Source: Ashinkailepas kermadecensis (taxonomy: Eukaryota; Arthropoda; Thecostraca; Neolepadidae). From it: a DNA stretch of 64,000 bases. The stretch is taken from positions 372,001-436,000 of the forward strand of contig JAOTOM010004798.1 of assembly GCA_034440615.1 (NCBI GenBank), in the 5' to 3' direction. A program made the translations under genes and the position numbers. Shown here in pieces: positions 19,703-31,609 of this stretch; position 1 is the first letter of the stretch; every line of letters starts with the position of its first letter. The notes below the pieces were generated by a model, which was given only the letters and a program-made list of their open reading frames with translations, made no database searches and was not told where the DNA came from.

Positions 19703-22678
19703 ATGGGGGATGTAGCTGATAGAGAGAGAGGTCTTGCAAATACCTCACAGTCAGCAAATAGGGGTAGTAGTAGATCAAGGGGGCAGAGTGGTAGCTCATC
19801 CAGAGATGATAGAGCTACTCAACATGAAAAAGCCAAAGAGGGTTATGGAACTTTTGTTAAGTGTATGATGCTTAATGCTCAGAGCATTCGATCCAAATTT
19901 GATGAGTTCAAGTGTTATGTTGCTGAGGAGAAACCAGATTTTGTTTGCATTACCGAGGCATGGGTCAGTGAGGGATATTTTGGGGATAACTTGCAGGACT
20001 ATGAGATCCAGGGATACAATATGTTTTCATGCAATATGGGTCCAGCAGTGAAAGGGGGTGGTGTAATGCTCTAAGTGAATAGTTTATACAGTTCTCAGAA
20101 AGTAGCAGATGGGGTAAAAAATGTGTCTGTGGAGTCCATTTGGCTTGATGTTGCTGTGGGAAGAGGCAATAGCAATAAACTGAGGATTGGAGCTTTGTAT
20201 CGATCAGGAACCTTGCCACATTCTCAGCAACTGGAGCTCGATAAGGTGATTTGTGAGGAAATCAGTAGAAACTTTCAGAGGAAATGCCTTATTCTTGGTG
20301 ACTTTAATCTAAAAGGATATGAACATGTTGGTGTTGGCTCCCCATCATGTAAACTGATTAGGAAATGCCTTGAAGAGGACTTGTTCTTACATCAGTTTGT
20401 AATGGAACCAACCAGGCAGGGCTCATTCTTGGACCTTGTCTTCTCAGATTTAAATGATTTAGTTCAAGACTTGACTGTAGGAGAAGCTCTGGGAAGAAGT
20501 GACCATAACATAGTGAGATTTAAGGTACAAATAGCAGGGACAATCAAGGATAACTTGGCAAAGATTCCAAATTTTAACAGGGCAGACTTTGACTCCATGA
20601 GAGAGGCTTTAAGTGCCATACAATGGGAAGAAGAATTTGTTGATTTAAATGCCTGTGAAATGTGGGAAAAGTTCAAATCTTACTTGAGGGAAATTCAGAT
20701 TAGTCATGTCCCCCAAAAGCAAAGGCGCAAAAGAAGTGTAGGAAAGCCAGCATGGCTTACACCAGATTTGAGGAGATCAATTAAGGCTAAGAAAGATGCA
20801 TTTAGAGTATTTAAGGAAGCTTCAAATGTCGTAAATCTAAGGTCGTATCAAAAAGCTAGAGATGCTGTGAAGCAGAAAACCAGAGCAGCAAGGCGGGAAA
20901 AATAATTGGATTTGGCTAGGAACTGTAATGTGGACAGTAAAAAGTTCTTTAGTTTCTACAAGCTAAGTAAAGTTTCAAGCACAATTGGTCCACTGGAAGT
21001 AAATGGGACTATATTGAGTGAGGATGGTGAGATGGTTGAGGAGCTGAGCAAGCAGTTTAAATCAGTGTTTACAGTGGAGGATGTGACAAATTTGCCAACC
21101 GTGAACCACAGTTCAGTGACAGGTGATCAGATACACAATGTTGATTTCATTGATAGTGATGTTGTTTTCAATTATATCAGAAAAATAAAGCCAAGCAAGG
21201 CAGCAGGACCTGATGGAATTTATGCTAGGGTATTGCGGGAAGCTGAAAAGAAACTGGCAATTCCACTTAGTAAAATATTTTGTAGATCAGTTTCACAAAA
21301 TGAAATTCCAACAGATTGGAAAAGGGCAAATGTAGTTCCTATTTTCAAGAAAGGAGAAAGAGGGAAAGTTGAAAATTATAGGCCAGTAAGCCTCACATCC
21401 CTAGTCTGCAAGGTACTCGAATCAATTATCAAAGATAGAATAGTTAGTTTTCTGGAAGCAAACATATTGATTCAAGATACTCAACATGGGTTTAGAAAAG
21501 GGAGATCGTGTCTCACAAATCTCTTGGACTTTTTAAATTTTGCTACAGAACAATTTGTTCAGGGAAATCAGGTTGATGTAGCATATCTTGACTTTAGTAA
21601 GGCCTTTGACAAGGTACCCCATAAACGGTTAATGATGCAGCTTCAGGTCCATGGCATTGCAGGTAGCATCCTAAAATGGATTGAGTTGTGGCTTTCAGAT
21701 AGACAGCAGAGAGTGATGCTTAATGGTACAAAGTCATCATGGCAAAATGTTCTTAGTGGAGTCCCTCAGGGGTCGGTACTGGGGCCACTGTTGTTCATTA
21801 TATTTGTGAATAGCATTGAATGTGGCCTGAGCAGTAAGGTTTTGAAATTTGCGGATGATTTGAAGATCTTTAGGGCAATAACAGGGCACAATGAGCAGGT
21901 TTTGCTGCAGAACGACTTAGACGAGCTTGTGAAGTGGTCCGAAAAATGGCAAATGAAGTTTAATTTTGATAAGTGCAAAGTCATGCATGTAGGTAGGCAG
22001 CATATGAAGGCGCCATACTTGATGGATGGCCAAGTACTATCTGTGACTGAGCAGGAGAAGGACTTAGGTGTTATTTTGAACACAAAATTGGGGGCATCAG
22101 AACAGACCAAAGAAGCCAGGAAGAAGGCACTAAGAATGCTTGGGGCGATACAGAGGAATGTGTCATACAAAAGTGAGGAGGTCATCAGGAAGCTTTACTG
22201 TGCATATGTCAGGCCACATTTGGAATACTGTGTCCAAGCTTGGTCCCCTAGTTATGAGAAAGATTGTTGGCTTTTAGAGAGAGTACAAAAGAGGGCAACA
22301 AAAATGGTTAATGGTATAGGCAACATGGCATATGAGGAAAGATTGAAGAAATTGAATATGTTTTCACTTAGATATAGAAGGCTAAGAGGAGATCTCATGG
22401 AGGTTTTTAAATTTGTTCATGGTCAGGAGCAGGGATATCTAAGGGAAATGTTTGAATTTAACAGAAATGATGCAATTAGAGGTCATCAATTCAAAATTAA
22501 AGTTAATCACAGCAGGACAAGGTTAAGACAGTCTTTCTTCACCAACAGGGTAGTAGAACACTGGAACCAGCTTCCAGGAACAATTGTCAGTAGCAACACA
22601 CTGAACATCTTTAAAAACGGCATAGACAATCATTATAAGAATAGGGGGCTTGTTTTTCTGTATTCCAGGGTGGGTTGA
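19703..22678 (+). pseudogene. LINE ORF2, endonuclease and reverse transcriptase, two in-frame stops
   Basis: One reading frame of 992 codons runs from ATG 19703 (an in-frame ATG at 19661 overlaps ORF1) to TGA at 22676, broken by TAA at 20072 and TAA at 20903. The N-terminal apurinic-type endonuclease retains LNAQSI, ITEAW, ILGDFN, SFLDLVFSD and GRSDH, covering its catalytic Asn, Glu, Asp and His positions. The reverse transcriptase follows: RANVVPIFKKG and NYRPVSLTS, HGFRKGRSC, YLDFSKAFDKVPH, SGVPQGSVLGPLLF, the catalytic FADD box (ADD at 21851-21859), WQMKFNFDKCKVM and KDLGV. The C-terminal part holds the RRLRGDLMEVFK and NRVVEHWNQLP motifs typical of CR1/L2 and has no RNase H. The first stop cuts the endonuclease. 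The second lies between endonuclease and RT. Both are single-codon lesions in otherwise conserved sequence, so this copy is inactive but recent. Confidence 0.9.
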
Positions 22679-22749
22679 TTGACAGATTTGGTGGGCAACT
22701 GGTTCAGTGTACCAAGTGCAACCAAGAAGGGCTCATAGTTGCACTGATC

Positions 22750-22772
22750 TTTTATGTCTTTATGTCTTTATG
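22750..22772 (+). repeat. LINE 3' tail, TCTTTATG x3
   Basis: Three copies of an 8-bp unit, the first imperfect, close the element. Short-unit tails of this kind mark CR1/L2 3' ends, where reverse transcription is primed. Confidence 0.75.
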
Positions 22773-23034
22773 ATGCCATTCGTGGATGGCCATTTACGTT
22801 ATTCCTACGAGGTATGCGTGGGCATGCGATGCTTGTTGGAGCGTGTGTTGCTGGTGTGGTGTACACAGTGCTCCTGCTAGTTTGGTGGCGTACAGATAGC
22901 GAAATAGTAATTGGGGAGTTATGGATGTTTGTCGCCCAGAAGCGATGGAAGCGAGAGGGTGATGCCGTTTTTGGCAGAATGCCTTAAGTGGTTGCCTTTG
23001 AGTGTAAAAGCTACCACATTCTAACTGGATCTGC
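22773..23034. other. LINE 3' flank, no gene seen
   Basis: A fragment like the 63-67-bp repeat upstream of the LINE lies at about 22775-22805. Otherwise nothing is recognised. Confidence 0.4.
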
Positions 23035-23714
23035 CTATGCTAATGTAGTGTTGCAGGTGTCGCAGTGAGTTGCATAATGGCCATCCTTTAGTTGAGGCCG
23101 TGTTAGGTTTGTGCAACCAGTTCTAAGTCTAGTGAAGATAACTTCCTTTTGGCGGTGTGATTGTTTGGTGTGTTCCATGTGAGTACCGTTGGTTTGATGT
23201 TGTGGGTGTGGTGTGAGCGGTGAGGTGTAGGGTTGCGTTGTGTCCATGTGCTCTGGTGATGCTTACATATGTGGTGTTCTATGAGTGCTTTGCAATCGTC
23301 CACCGAATATTCCATGTTGAGATAAGTGGTCAATATTAAGGCTTGCTTTGTCAGCCCGTCTGCTTCTTCGTGTCCTGGAATGTTGACGTGGCCCGGGATC
23401 CAGAGAAAAGAAACGTTGATGTCGTTGCGGGCCACGGCTTGTTGGATTCGACCAATGACTGGATGCCGGCAGTCGTGTGCGTTGTTAATTGACTGAAGAA
23501 CTGATTTGAAATCTGAACAAATTACTCTATGTTTCTGGTATTGCGCCTTTTTAGACTGGAGATACATAATGCTAAATGTAACCAAAAATAGCTCAAACCC
23601 TCATTCTGATCCCGGCACACTATACGTCGCACTACGCATGTATATGTATACAATGCTATGTCGCTTTAATTGAGCCCCTGTCCGAATGGAGTAACCGAGG
23701 ACCACGCCAGAGTA
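23035..23714 (-). pseudogene. RNase H domain remnant of an I/Jockey-type LINE
   Basis: On the minus strand the frame contains VICSDFKSVLQSI (catalytic Asp region), then WIPGHVNIPGHEEAD (the H and final Asp region of retroelement RNase H), then a C-terminal tail with RLRTGCTNLTRPQLKDG and HCDTCNTTLA, the usual post-RNase H zinc-type segment. The tail is in another frame from the RNase H core, so a frameshift lies near 23150-23250. A stop interrupts the N-terminal part near 23590-23600. The reverse transcriptase expected upstream is missing, so this is a 3' truncated relic. It is not part of the adjacent CR1/L2 element, which lacks RNase H and lies on the other strand. Confidence 0.75.
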
Positions 23715-25241
23715 ATGTTGCGTGCTAGATTCGGATTCGGCTGCAATTTTTGTCCTGGAAAAGTAATAACAAGAAGTGTTCACCAACATTTTGAATGGTT
23801 CTAAAAACAACTCACGTCATCCAATGACACCAAGGATGACCTTGATCATGAGTCATCGGTACGGAGTAGATCAGCAAATGATCACTCGTTCGTCGTAAAT
23901 GCTTCCCATCACTCACAAAGCAGGAGTAAATTACGTTTCCAAGGCATGCACTATATGACCTAACATAACATAGCGTAATCTAGCATAACCTAGAATCAGG
24001 CTATTGCTGAACAGGTGAACCTGACATACTGGAAGGCATACTAACCATATCTAAATGTGTTCTAAGTCGCGCAAATTTATTCATTGCAACCTTTCCTTGA
24101 CTAGTCTTTCCGGTCAGATCATCACACCTTGTCTGGAGGGGGGGGGGTTCTTACAGAATCTAACTTCCAAACTAACCACTGTACGAAATCCAACGTGATA
24201 CTATCGGAAAGGCCTCGATTAATAGGGCACGAAGATGCCTTACTTTTTATTTTAAGATAAGTTTGAAACTCAAAATAGCGGTCGTTGAGAAAATTCAATA
24301 TTTTTTATTACATTTTATATCCGTATGCTGCGGTAAGTTGTGTTGTGCAAAGTAGCTTTGATACTATTTAGACTATGAAAACTAGAAATAAACCATAAAA
24401 ATAGCAGTGTTTAAAATGGGCTTAGCTTACGTTCCGTACTTCATTACCTAACCTTACGCCACTTGACGGAGATCAAGTAAATTGTATAAGACACATCTAA
24501 TGCTTCCACATGCGAACCAAGGTAAAATTATGTTAAAAGAACATAATTATTACAAAAATAGGAAAATTGACTCCAAATTGGCAAAAATTGGCCATGACCT
24601 CAAACAAAAATATGTGATATACGTTTTGGAGGCACCACCGAATTGCACTCATGTACCACGTTTGATTCCAAAATATCTTCATGTGTATACGTTATCGATC
24701 CTCAAACATGTTTGGAGGTGGTCCTCTTTGACTTGAGCTAGGTCAATGACTTTACACAACCTGAGGTTGATATTTTTGCGTGAGACGTAAAAATGAGAAG
24801 GGAAACGATATTAACAATTTTGCGGCGCTGTGAGCCCCATTTTCTCGCTATCACAGGAACACTTTAGGGTGCGTAAAAAGGTCCACCGAGAAGGAGATGG
24901 TTAATCGGGCAATTGGTGTTGAACTTTGAGCGCCTATCAATAGCCTTATGACGTCGTGCATTAGGACGCCAAACTGACCTGAGCATTAATGAACTTCAGC
25001 TCAACCTCTTCCTAACCGGTATCCTAACTGTTCATGTGTAGGTCTATAAAATTTGAGCTCGCTAGCGGTCAGCGGTTCCGGCGCTACTCAAGACCAGCTG
25101 AAGGGGAATCCCCTCCCAGTCAATCACGGGATAACGACAGCTCTTCTGGACATACCCAATTGGTTCTGATGATATGTCTGCCAACTTGGTCCTGTGTAGA
25201 ATTGAAACATTATTTAGTCAGAATGCACATCCCACACACCT
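23715..25241. other. Anonymous sequence, no gene seen
   Basis: About 1.5 kb with no recognised feature apart from a G homopolymer near 24140. An 84-residue open frame from 24482 has no family features. Confidence 0.5.
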
Positions 25242-25256
25242 CAACTTCAGTCACCG

Positions 25257-25418
25257 GGGACGAGTGGTCTAGGGGTAAGATGCTCGTCTCGCAATCGAAA
25301 GACTGTGGGTTCGAATCTCACCTGTCGCTACTCTTCGCCCGCGACCAATCGGCGTGAGAGATTGGCGACGCTATATGACTCAGCGGTCGACGTGTCGTAA
25401 AACCAATAACCAACCAAC
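25257..25418 (+). mobile_element. Intact tRNA-derived SINE with target duplication
   Basis: A 162-bp element opens with GGGGACGAGTGGTCTAGGGG, which contains an A box (TGGTCTAGGGG), and carries the B box GGTTCGAATCT near 25308. The tRNA-like head is followed by a unique body and the simple tail AACCAATAACCAACCAACCA. CAACTTCAGTC flanks both sides (25242-25252 and 25419-25429). The duplication extends to 15 bp with one mismatch, defining the boundaries. A second copy occurs at 35531-36654. Confidence 0.88.
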
Positions 25419-25433
25419 CAACTTCAGTCGCCG

Positions 25434-26486
25434 ATGCCAATGCACACAGGAAGCGGAAGGTCCGGAAGACGGCGCGTGTGGAAGAAACAGACAAAACACA
25501 GCCTTCATCCATTTCACTTCCGTGTGTGCCTGCTGTAGTCACTTATAAAGTTGATGCCGCCATTAGGCAACCTGGTCTTCAGCTGAGAGCTGCACGAGAA
25601 GAAGGAAAAGCACCCCAGCCAAGCCGCCTCAGATCAGCGCTCAATCCAGCAAAATGTTCTGCCAGTAACCGACAGTGCTGGATGCTTGTGATGCTGGCCT
25701 AAAGGGCAAATGGCACACGAAATGTTGTTTGCAAAATTGAGCTTTACAAAATAACGTGTAGCCTGTGTGATGCTAGTAAAAAAAAACAACAAGTGAGTCT
25801 GTCATACCAGGGTACAACGAACACCTAACGGATGCACAAAACAAACGGCCAGACACCCTATCAGAACAGCATATCGCAGATCACCAATCACATTCTGACA
25901 TCACAGCAAACACAAGCTGCTAGACGACTGAGTAAGGTGAGAAGCAGGTTCCCGTTATGACATGCCTCAATGAAGACGCATGTTTCACGGTTATCGGCTT
26001 TTTTCCAGGACCGTCAATAATTTGGTTCAATCGTCGTGCATCGGTGGGATAAGCATTCAACATTTTTTTCCTGCGTTATCTTGCAACGTTTCGTAAGAGC
26101 AACTGACATATTCTGACATCATAGGTCATTAGACAATAGAGGCACAAAGTCACAAGGTGACATACACTTCAATAATGGTCGTACATTCGTGGGCGTCTGG
26201 ATCGGGTAAATGCTCCTATTTTCAAACTGCCGCCTTCGGTAATCTAATTTGAACACAGAAAGCATAATTGACATGGAAGACACCCCTGTGAAAATATCGA
26301 AGCATCCATTAGATTAACTAATTCATTGACATCCACAACATGAATTAGCACGTATGCATGATTACGCAAGATGTGCAGTGCAGCGACCATCATTCTACAA
26401 CTCAATCACGTCAATGGCATTACACCATGTGGTACATTGCCGACTCTAAATGTCATCCTGCCAATGGCTGTCCATCAAGCAGATGC
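25434..26486. other. Anonymous sequence, no gene seen
   Basis: No recognised coding or RNA feature. An A-run lies near 25780. Confidence 0.5.
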
Positions 26487-27486
<1,000 letters not shown>

Positions 27487-27519
27487 CTACCGTGTACCGT
27501 GTACCGTGCACCATGTACT

Positions 27520-27553
<34 letters not shown>

Positions 27554-27622
27554 ATTGTACCGTGTACATTGTACCGTGTACCGTGTACCGTGTACCGCCT
27601 ACCGTGTACCGTGTACCGTGTG
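27487..27622. repeat. (ACCGTGT)n heptamer array
   Basis: About 19 heptamers with occasional ACATTGT, ACCATGT and ACCGCCT variants. GTAC at each junction makes the strand partly self-complementary. Confidence 0.95.
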
Positions 27623-27952
27623 CACGTTTCGTCATCGTCACACGAAGCGGTACATGTGCTGTCAGACAGCAGGTCGAGGTGTCGGACCAATGGCATGTGC
27701 GCGCGGCCCCAATCGTTACGACGCCCACGGTACCTTTAGATTTTCTCTCCCGAAAAACAGTCTGCCGACAATCGACCACGGCGCAAACGGCTGCAGGAGC
27801 GAATTATCTCCGGCACATGTTCCAAACTTGCCATCGTAAAAATGGTCCAAGCAATATGGCAGCCCGTTATCTGGTAGCAGAATCCTCCACAATTGGACGT
27901 TCCTGAGCCGGGCTTAGACGAGCGCCCAGCGGCCGCAGCAGGTCGACACCAC
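27623..27952. other. Anonymous sequence, no gene seen
   Basis: Nothing recognised between two arrays. Confidence 0.5.
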
Positions 27953-28304
27953 GATTGCACATTGATATATGGGGGTCTCCGTAGGGAGAAGCTCCAATAC
28001 GTGATTGCACATGGATATTCGTACGGAGAAGCTCCAACAAGTGATTGCACATGGGTATATGAGGGTCTCCGTACGGAGAAGCTCCAACAAGTGATTGCAC
28101 ATGGGTATATGGGGGTCTCCGTACGGAGAAGCTTCAACAAGTGATTGCACGTGGATATATGGGGGGGGGGGTCTCCGTACGGAGAAGCTCCAACAAGTTA
28201 TGGTACATGGATATATGGGGGTCTCCGTACGGAGAAGCTCCAACAAGTGATTGCACATGGATATATGGGGTTATCCGTGCGGAGAAGCTTCAACAAGCGA
28301 CCGG
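27953..28304. repeat. 50-bp tandem array, 7 copies, palindrome in each
   Basis: Units of about 50 bp (one truncated to about 42, one with an extended G run) contain TTGCACATGGATATATGGGG, then TCTCCGTACGGAGA, then AGCTCCAACAAGTGA. The 14-bp segment is a perfect palindrome in most copies. Confidence 0.95.
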
Positions 28305-29391
28305 CGTGGCAATGAGCTGCGACACGAAGGTGCTTAAAAATAAAATTATATTGACCACCTCGTGATGGCCGATGCCTGGCTCTGAAGCAAAACATAAAGA
28401 TATGAGTGATTAGAAAATGGTCTTACCACATGTCAACGCATCTCTTGCACATTATCACGAGCATTTTCGAAATGAGTGTGAACCGCTGCAGTCACGTTAA
28501 GGTGACTGGGAAACGACTTGGCATACGGACATTTTAAGTTCAAACGCATACACTTTACACGATTTTCGGAAAGGAGTTGATTTGTTTACATGAAGGCTTA
28601 GTTCTTAATTCAATGTTCATTTCGAGAAAATATGTTTCATATCATTGAACAAGCATAATATAATAAAAATGCATGCATTGTAGCCCCTTCACAACTGGGC
28701 ATAGCGACACATTATAAGCTTTTCTCATACCATCAAAATAGCATTGCGTGTTACATGGCCTATCCTAGGATGCAGAATACCAGTGTAGGAGAAAGGTATT
28801 CTGCACTCTCGCCCCGCATCCATAAGGCGTTTCAATCAAATGCACTTGATGATATTTCGCGATAGCTTATTCATGTCTACAAGCGTGTGCTTCACGACTT
28901 GTTTTAGTTCAGAGACTAAAGCTGTTCCGCGATTAGTCAGCTGTGTATTCCAACCATTGAAGTCAACCAAACGAGAGCATGAGAAATGCTTTACAAAACT
29001 TGCACCATAGAAGGAATTTTGTCATTTTGTCCTAGAGGACTACTTTGTGCACTGGACCTTCGGTCCAATGCGCAGTGTTTTATTGGAACTCAGCAGCAAA
29101 ATATATTTCCCGACATCGTTCAGTTATACAAGAGTGGCAGCTGCGGTAACTACCCGGAGCCTGAATAGAAGAGCGGCAATATCACGACCAAATATAAACA
29201 ATGCAGCAAAACGAGGGCCGTAATCGAAGCGAAATAAGGCGCGATGGCTGTGCACCCGTGCTGAGCCTTTTCCTACTGAGCTCGTTACTTCTGGACAACG
29301 TGGACGTTCCCACAGCTTGATATGTTGAAGATTACGGATGCATGGGATGATGACGTCACAGCACTCGGCATACCAAACTAAGTGCCTGTTA
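28305..29391. other. Anonymous sequence with a perfect hairpin
   Basis: No gene is recognised. TGCAGAATACC (28771-28781) and GGTATTCTGCA (28795-28805) form a perfect 11-bp stem with a 13-base loop. A smaller TGGACC-TTC-GGTCCA hairpin lies near 29053. Confidence 0.5.
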
Positions 29392-29573
29392 GGAGGCTGG
29401 CAGGCACTGCTCGCTGCACGACGATGTCTGCTGCTGCGTAGTGTTCTCATTAGGAGGCTGGCGGACACTGCTCGCTGCACGACGATGTCTGCTGCTGCGT
29501 AGTGTTCTCATTAGGAGGCTGGCAGACACTGCTCGCTGCACGACGATGTCTGCTGCTGCGTAGTGTTCTCAAC
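29392..29573. repeat. 61-bp tandem repeat, 3 copies
   Basis: GGAGGCTGGCAGACACTGCT and following sequence recur at 29392, 29453 and 29514. Copies are nearly identical. Confidence 0.95.
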
Positions 29574-29993
29574 TGGTGACCGACTTGTGGCCCGTGATGT
29601 GCGCTACATTTTCACGTGGGTATCCAGCTTCTAGAGAGCTCGCTTAACGCAGATTTCATGGCGGAGCCGTTGTTCTTTTCCCATACTTTTTGCTTCTTGG
29701 CACGCAATGAAGTATGCTGAGGATGTTTTTCCCAGCAGCATCCAGCAGTACCGGATAGTACCTTCTGACCTTCTAGTGTGGCTGATCACCAGCTAAAATT
29801 GGCTTCCTTGGTTTCACATTCCATAAGGTGGTGTTTCACTAACTCCTTGTAGATGCGTACTAGACAGCGTTTGGGGTTTGGAGAGGCATGTATTCACTGC
29901 CAGTGTCGCAACAATTGCCACAGCATATGTGTATTTGCACTTATAAAGTCATCAAGCCACATACAATACGACGGATACTTGGGAACACGATAC
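29574..29993. other. Anonymous sequence, no gene seen
   Basis: No recognised feature. Confidence 0.5.
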
Positions 29994-30033
29994 AGACACA
30001 CACACACATATATACATACACACACACACACAC
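29994..30033. repeat. (CA)n microsatellite
   Basis: Two CA runs separated by TATATACATA, about 40 bp. Confidence 0.9.
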
Positions 30034-30711
30034 TAATTATCGTGCACTCCCTGTAAGATCTTGTTGAGCATGCTTAATGTTCGTGCGGTCTAACGACGGC
30101 AATGCTCGGGTGTATAACGATGTCAACAACAGCCCATGTATCACATTCGGCGAGCGGTGGCGCCCAGCAGCGGCCAGGTCGCGTCAGCACACCAAGTTCG
30201 GCACAGACGCGTTCTGACCGCCGCCGCGAGCATCTGGCGAAACCCGGCGGACGCACGACGAGCCGCTGGGGGTGTTCGGGGTATTGGAATAGTTGTGAGG
30301 TGAATACTGTGCCGCCTGGTGACAGTGACAGTGGTCTTCGTATCAGGATTTCGTCGACCTCTCGGAAATTGCCGGGAGGTTTCGGGTCTTTTGGTTTTTT
30401 CCTCTGTACGTCACCCCTCCCCCACACACGCTTCATTTGTCGACTTGCATTCCTGCTTCTATTCCCGAATGCAAGGTTTGTCTGCCATCATGCGGTCTGC
30501 TGAAGAGCACGTGCCCCCTCCCCCCCCCCCCCCCCCCCAGTAGGCCTTTCTCGTACAGCACATCGTCCTCCTCGTTACTGATGGTTGTGGGGCACAACAA
30601 CGCTTATTCCCCATTACGTTTAGATTTCTAAATTTTCACTTCGACACATTTTACTCTATCAGTCCTTGGTATTTTTATATCATGTGAAGGTTCCCAAGCT
30701 TAGGAACCGGT
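30034..30711. other. Anonymous sequence with C homopolymer
   Basis: GC-rich at about 30140-30260. A run of about 19 C residues lies at 30520-30538. A 120-residue minus-strand open frame (30074-30436) has no recognisable domain. Confidence 0.45.
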
Positions 30712-31004
30712 TCACGACCAGAAGTAGGCAATGCACCGTGGTTGTTTCATGATCGTCATTGTTGGGTTTTTGGCCTCCATTACAAAAGAGTAAGGGACAG
30801 AGTTCGTAGCTTCCTCAGGTGGCTTGGTGGTCGGTACATCGCCATTCAGCCTTGTATTGCCCTGTTGCAGACGTTGGGTCCCATATTTTGTCTTTGTCGT
30901 TGTTTCGCTGCTGCTGCTGCTGCTTGATTTGACAACTTGCTTGATTCTTTCATCCGATGTTGGCTCGGTTTTCTTCATTGATTCAAGTTCTTCTATTTCT
31001 GTCT
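30712..31004 (-). CDS. Candidate terminal exon of an unidentified host gene
   Basis: A minus-strand frame of about 97 codons ends at TGA (30712-30714). It has non-repetitive, polar composition: an acidic start (ETEIEELESMKK), a poly-Ser run encoded by AGC repeats, then ETTTKTKYGTQRLQQG and a final KQPRCIAYFWS. Just upstream, TTTCTTGTAG (ending at 31005) looks like a pyrimidine-rich splice acceptor. I recognise no family. It could be chance coding in anonymous DNA. The support is only frame length, amino-acid composition and the acceptor. Confidence 0.22.
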
Positions 31005-31345
31005 CTACAAGAAATGGATGAAAATATGATTTCATTTTCGTTTCTTTCATAAAAACACGATTGATGTTAGTGATCAATAAACCCTCTACTGCTTTTTAAA
31101 TTCCATAAAATGAAATATCCTACACTAACGACGTAGGTAAATTTATGGCAACACGTGGCCTGGATGGAAATAGCAATTATTGGTATTTTATGATTGTTCA
31201 TCAGCTTGGATTTCGACGTCGTGCCGAATAGTAAAAAACGTCGATTTCTCACATTTCCCGTTCCCACACGATTACATGTATATTATGCTGCTCTATCAAA
31301 TATTTCCAATTGCCGATGAATACGTCAGTCAGTTTTTCAACTCCT

Positions 31346-31609
31346 TCACATTTGGATGACCTCTGCATCGTGCGCCAAACACCGCGAACGGGTGGGAGTC
31401 GCTGGCGAAACGACCAACCTGGCCGGAGATGGAGCCCGGCGGAGCCGTGCCGGACTGCCCCAATATATATGCCAGGCAGCGATAGACACAATCCCGGCTG
31501 CAATAGTGGCAGGAACTAAAAATATAACGGCTATTTGTGGCCGGCGATCGTCAGGAATATATAGAGCTGCGTTGGACGGACTCGATTTTCTCTGTCTGTA
31601 ACTGCCGCC
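31346..31609 (-). CDS. Candidate exon with a transmembrane segment
   Basis: A minus-strand frame of 87 codons, without its own Met near the start, ends at TGA 31346-31348. It begins SYRQRKSSPSNAALYIPDDR, then has a strongly hydrophobic stretch AVIFLVPATIAAGIVSIAAW (31472-31531) of helix length, then a basic and proline-rich tail. A juxtamembrane basic pattern on both sides is plausible for a single-pass membrane protein. The upstream side runs straight into the G-rich minisatellite, so an intact gene is doubtful. It may belong with the candidate exon at 30712-31004. Confidence 0.2.
   Translation of the reverse strand, partial: GGSYRQRKSSPSNAALYIPDDRRPQIAVIFLVPATIAAGIVSIAAWHIYWGSPARLRRAPSPARLVVSPATPTRSRCLAHDAEVIQM

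Larger units (their letters stand above)
17931..22772 (+). mobile_element. Near-intact CR1/L2-like non-LTR retrotransposon
   Basis: The element comprises a repeated 5' region, ORF1 (18826-19695), ORF2 (about 19703-22678) and a short 3' UTR ending in TCTTTATG repeats (to 22772). An ORF1 with an SGNH esterase domain, an AP-type endonuclease plus reverse transcriptase without RNase H in ORF2, and a short-unit microsatellite tail instead of poly(A) are the hallmarks of the CR1/L2 group. Only two in-frame stops interrupt the coding region, so the insertion is young. I could not find a target duplication, in line with CR1-type elements. The true 5' end may lie somewhat upstream of 17931. Confidence 0.85.

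Noticed and set aside
22676..22772. RNase H domain belonging to the CR1/L2-like LINE
   Set aside because: The RNase H sequence at 23035-23714 is on the opposite strand and lies beyond the LINE tail, so it is a separate relic.
25257..25330. Functional tRNA gene
   Set aside because: A and B boxes are present, but anticodon and acceptor pairing is poor, the sequence continues into a SINE body and tail, and target duplications flank it.
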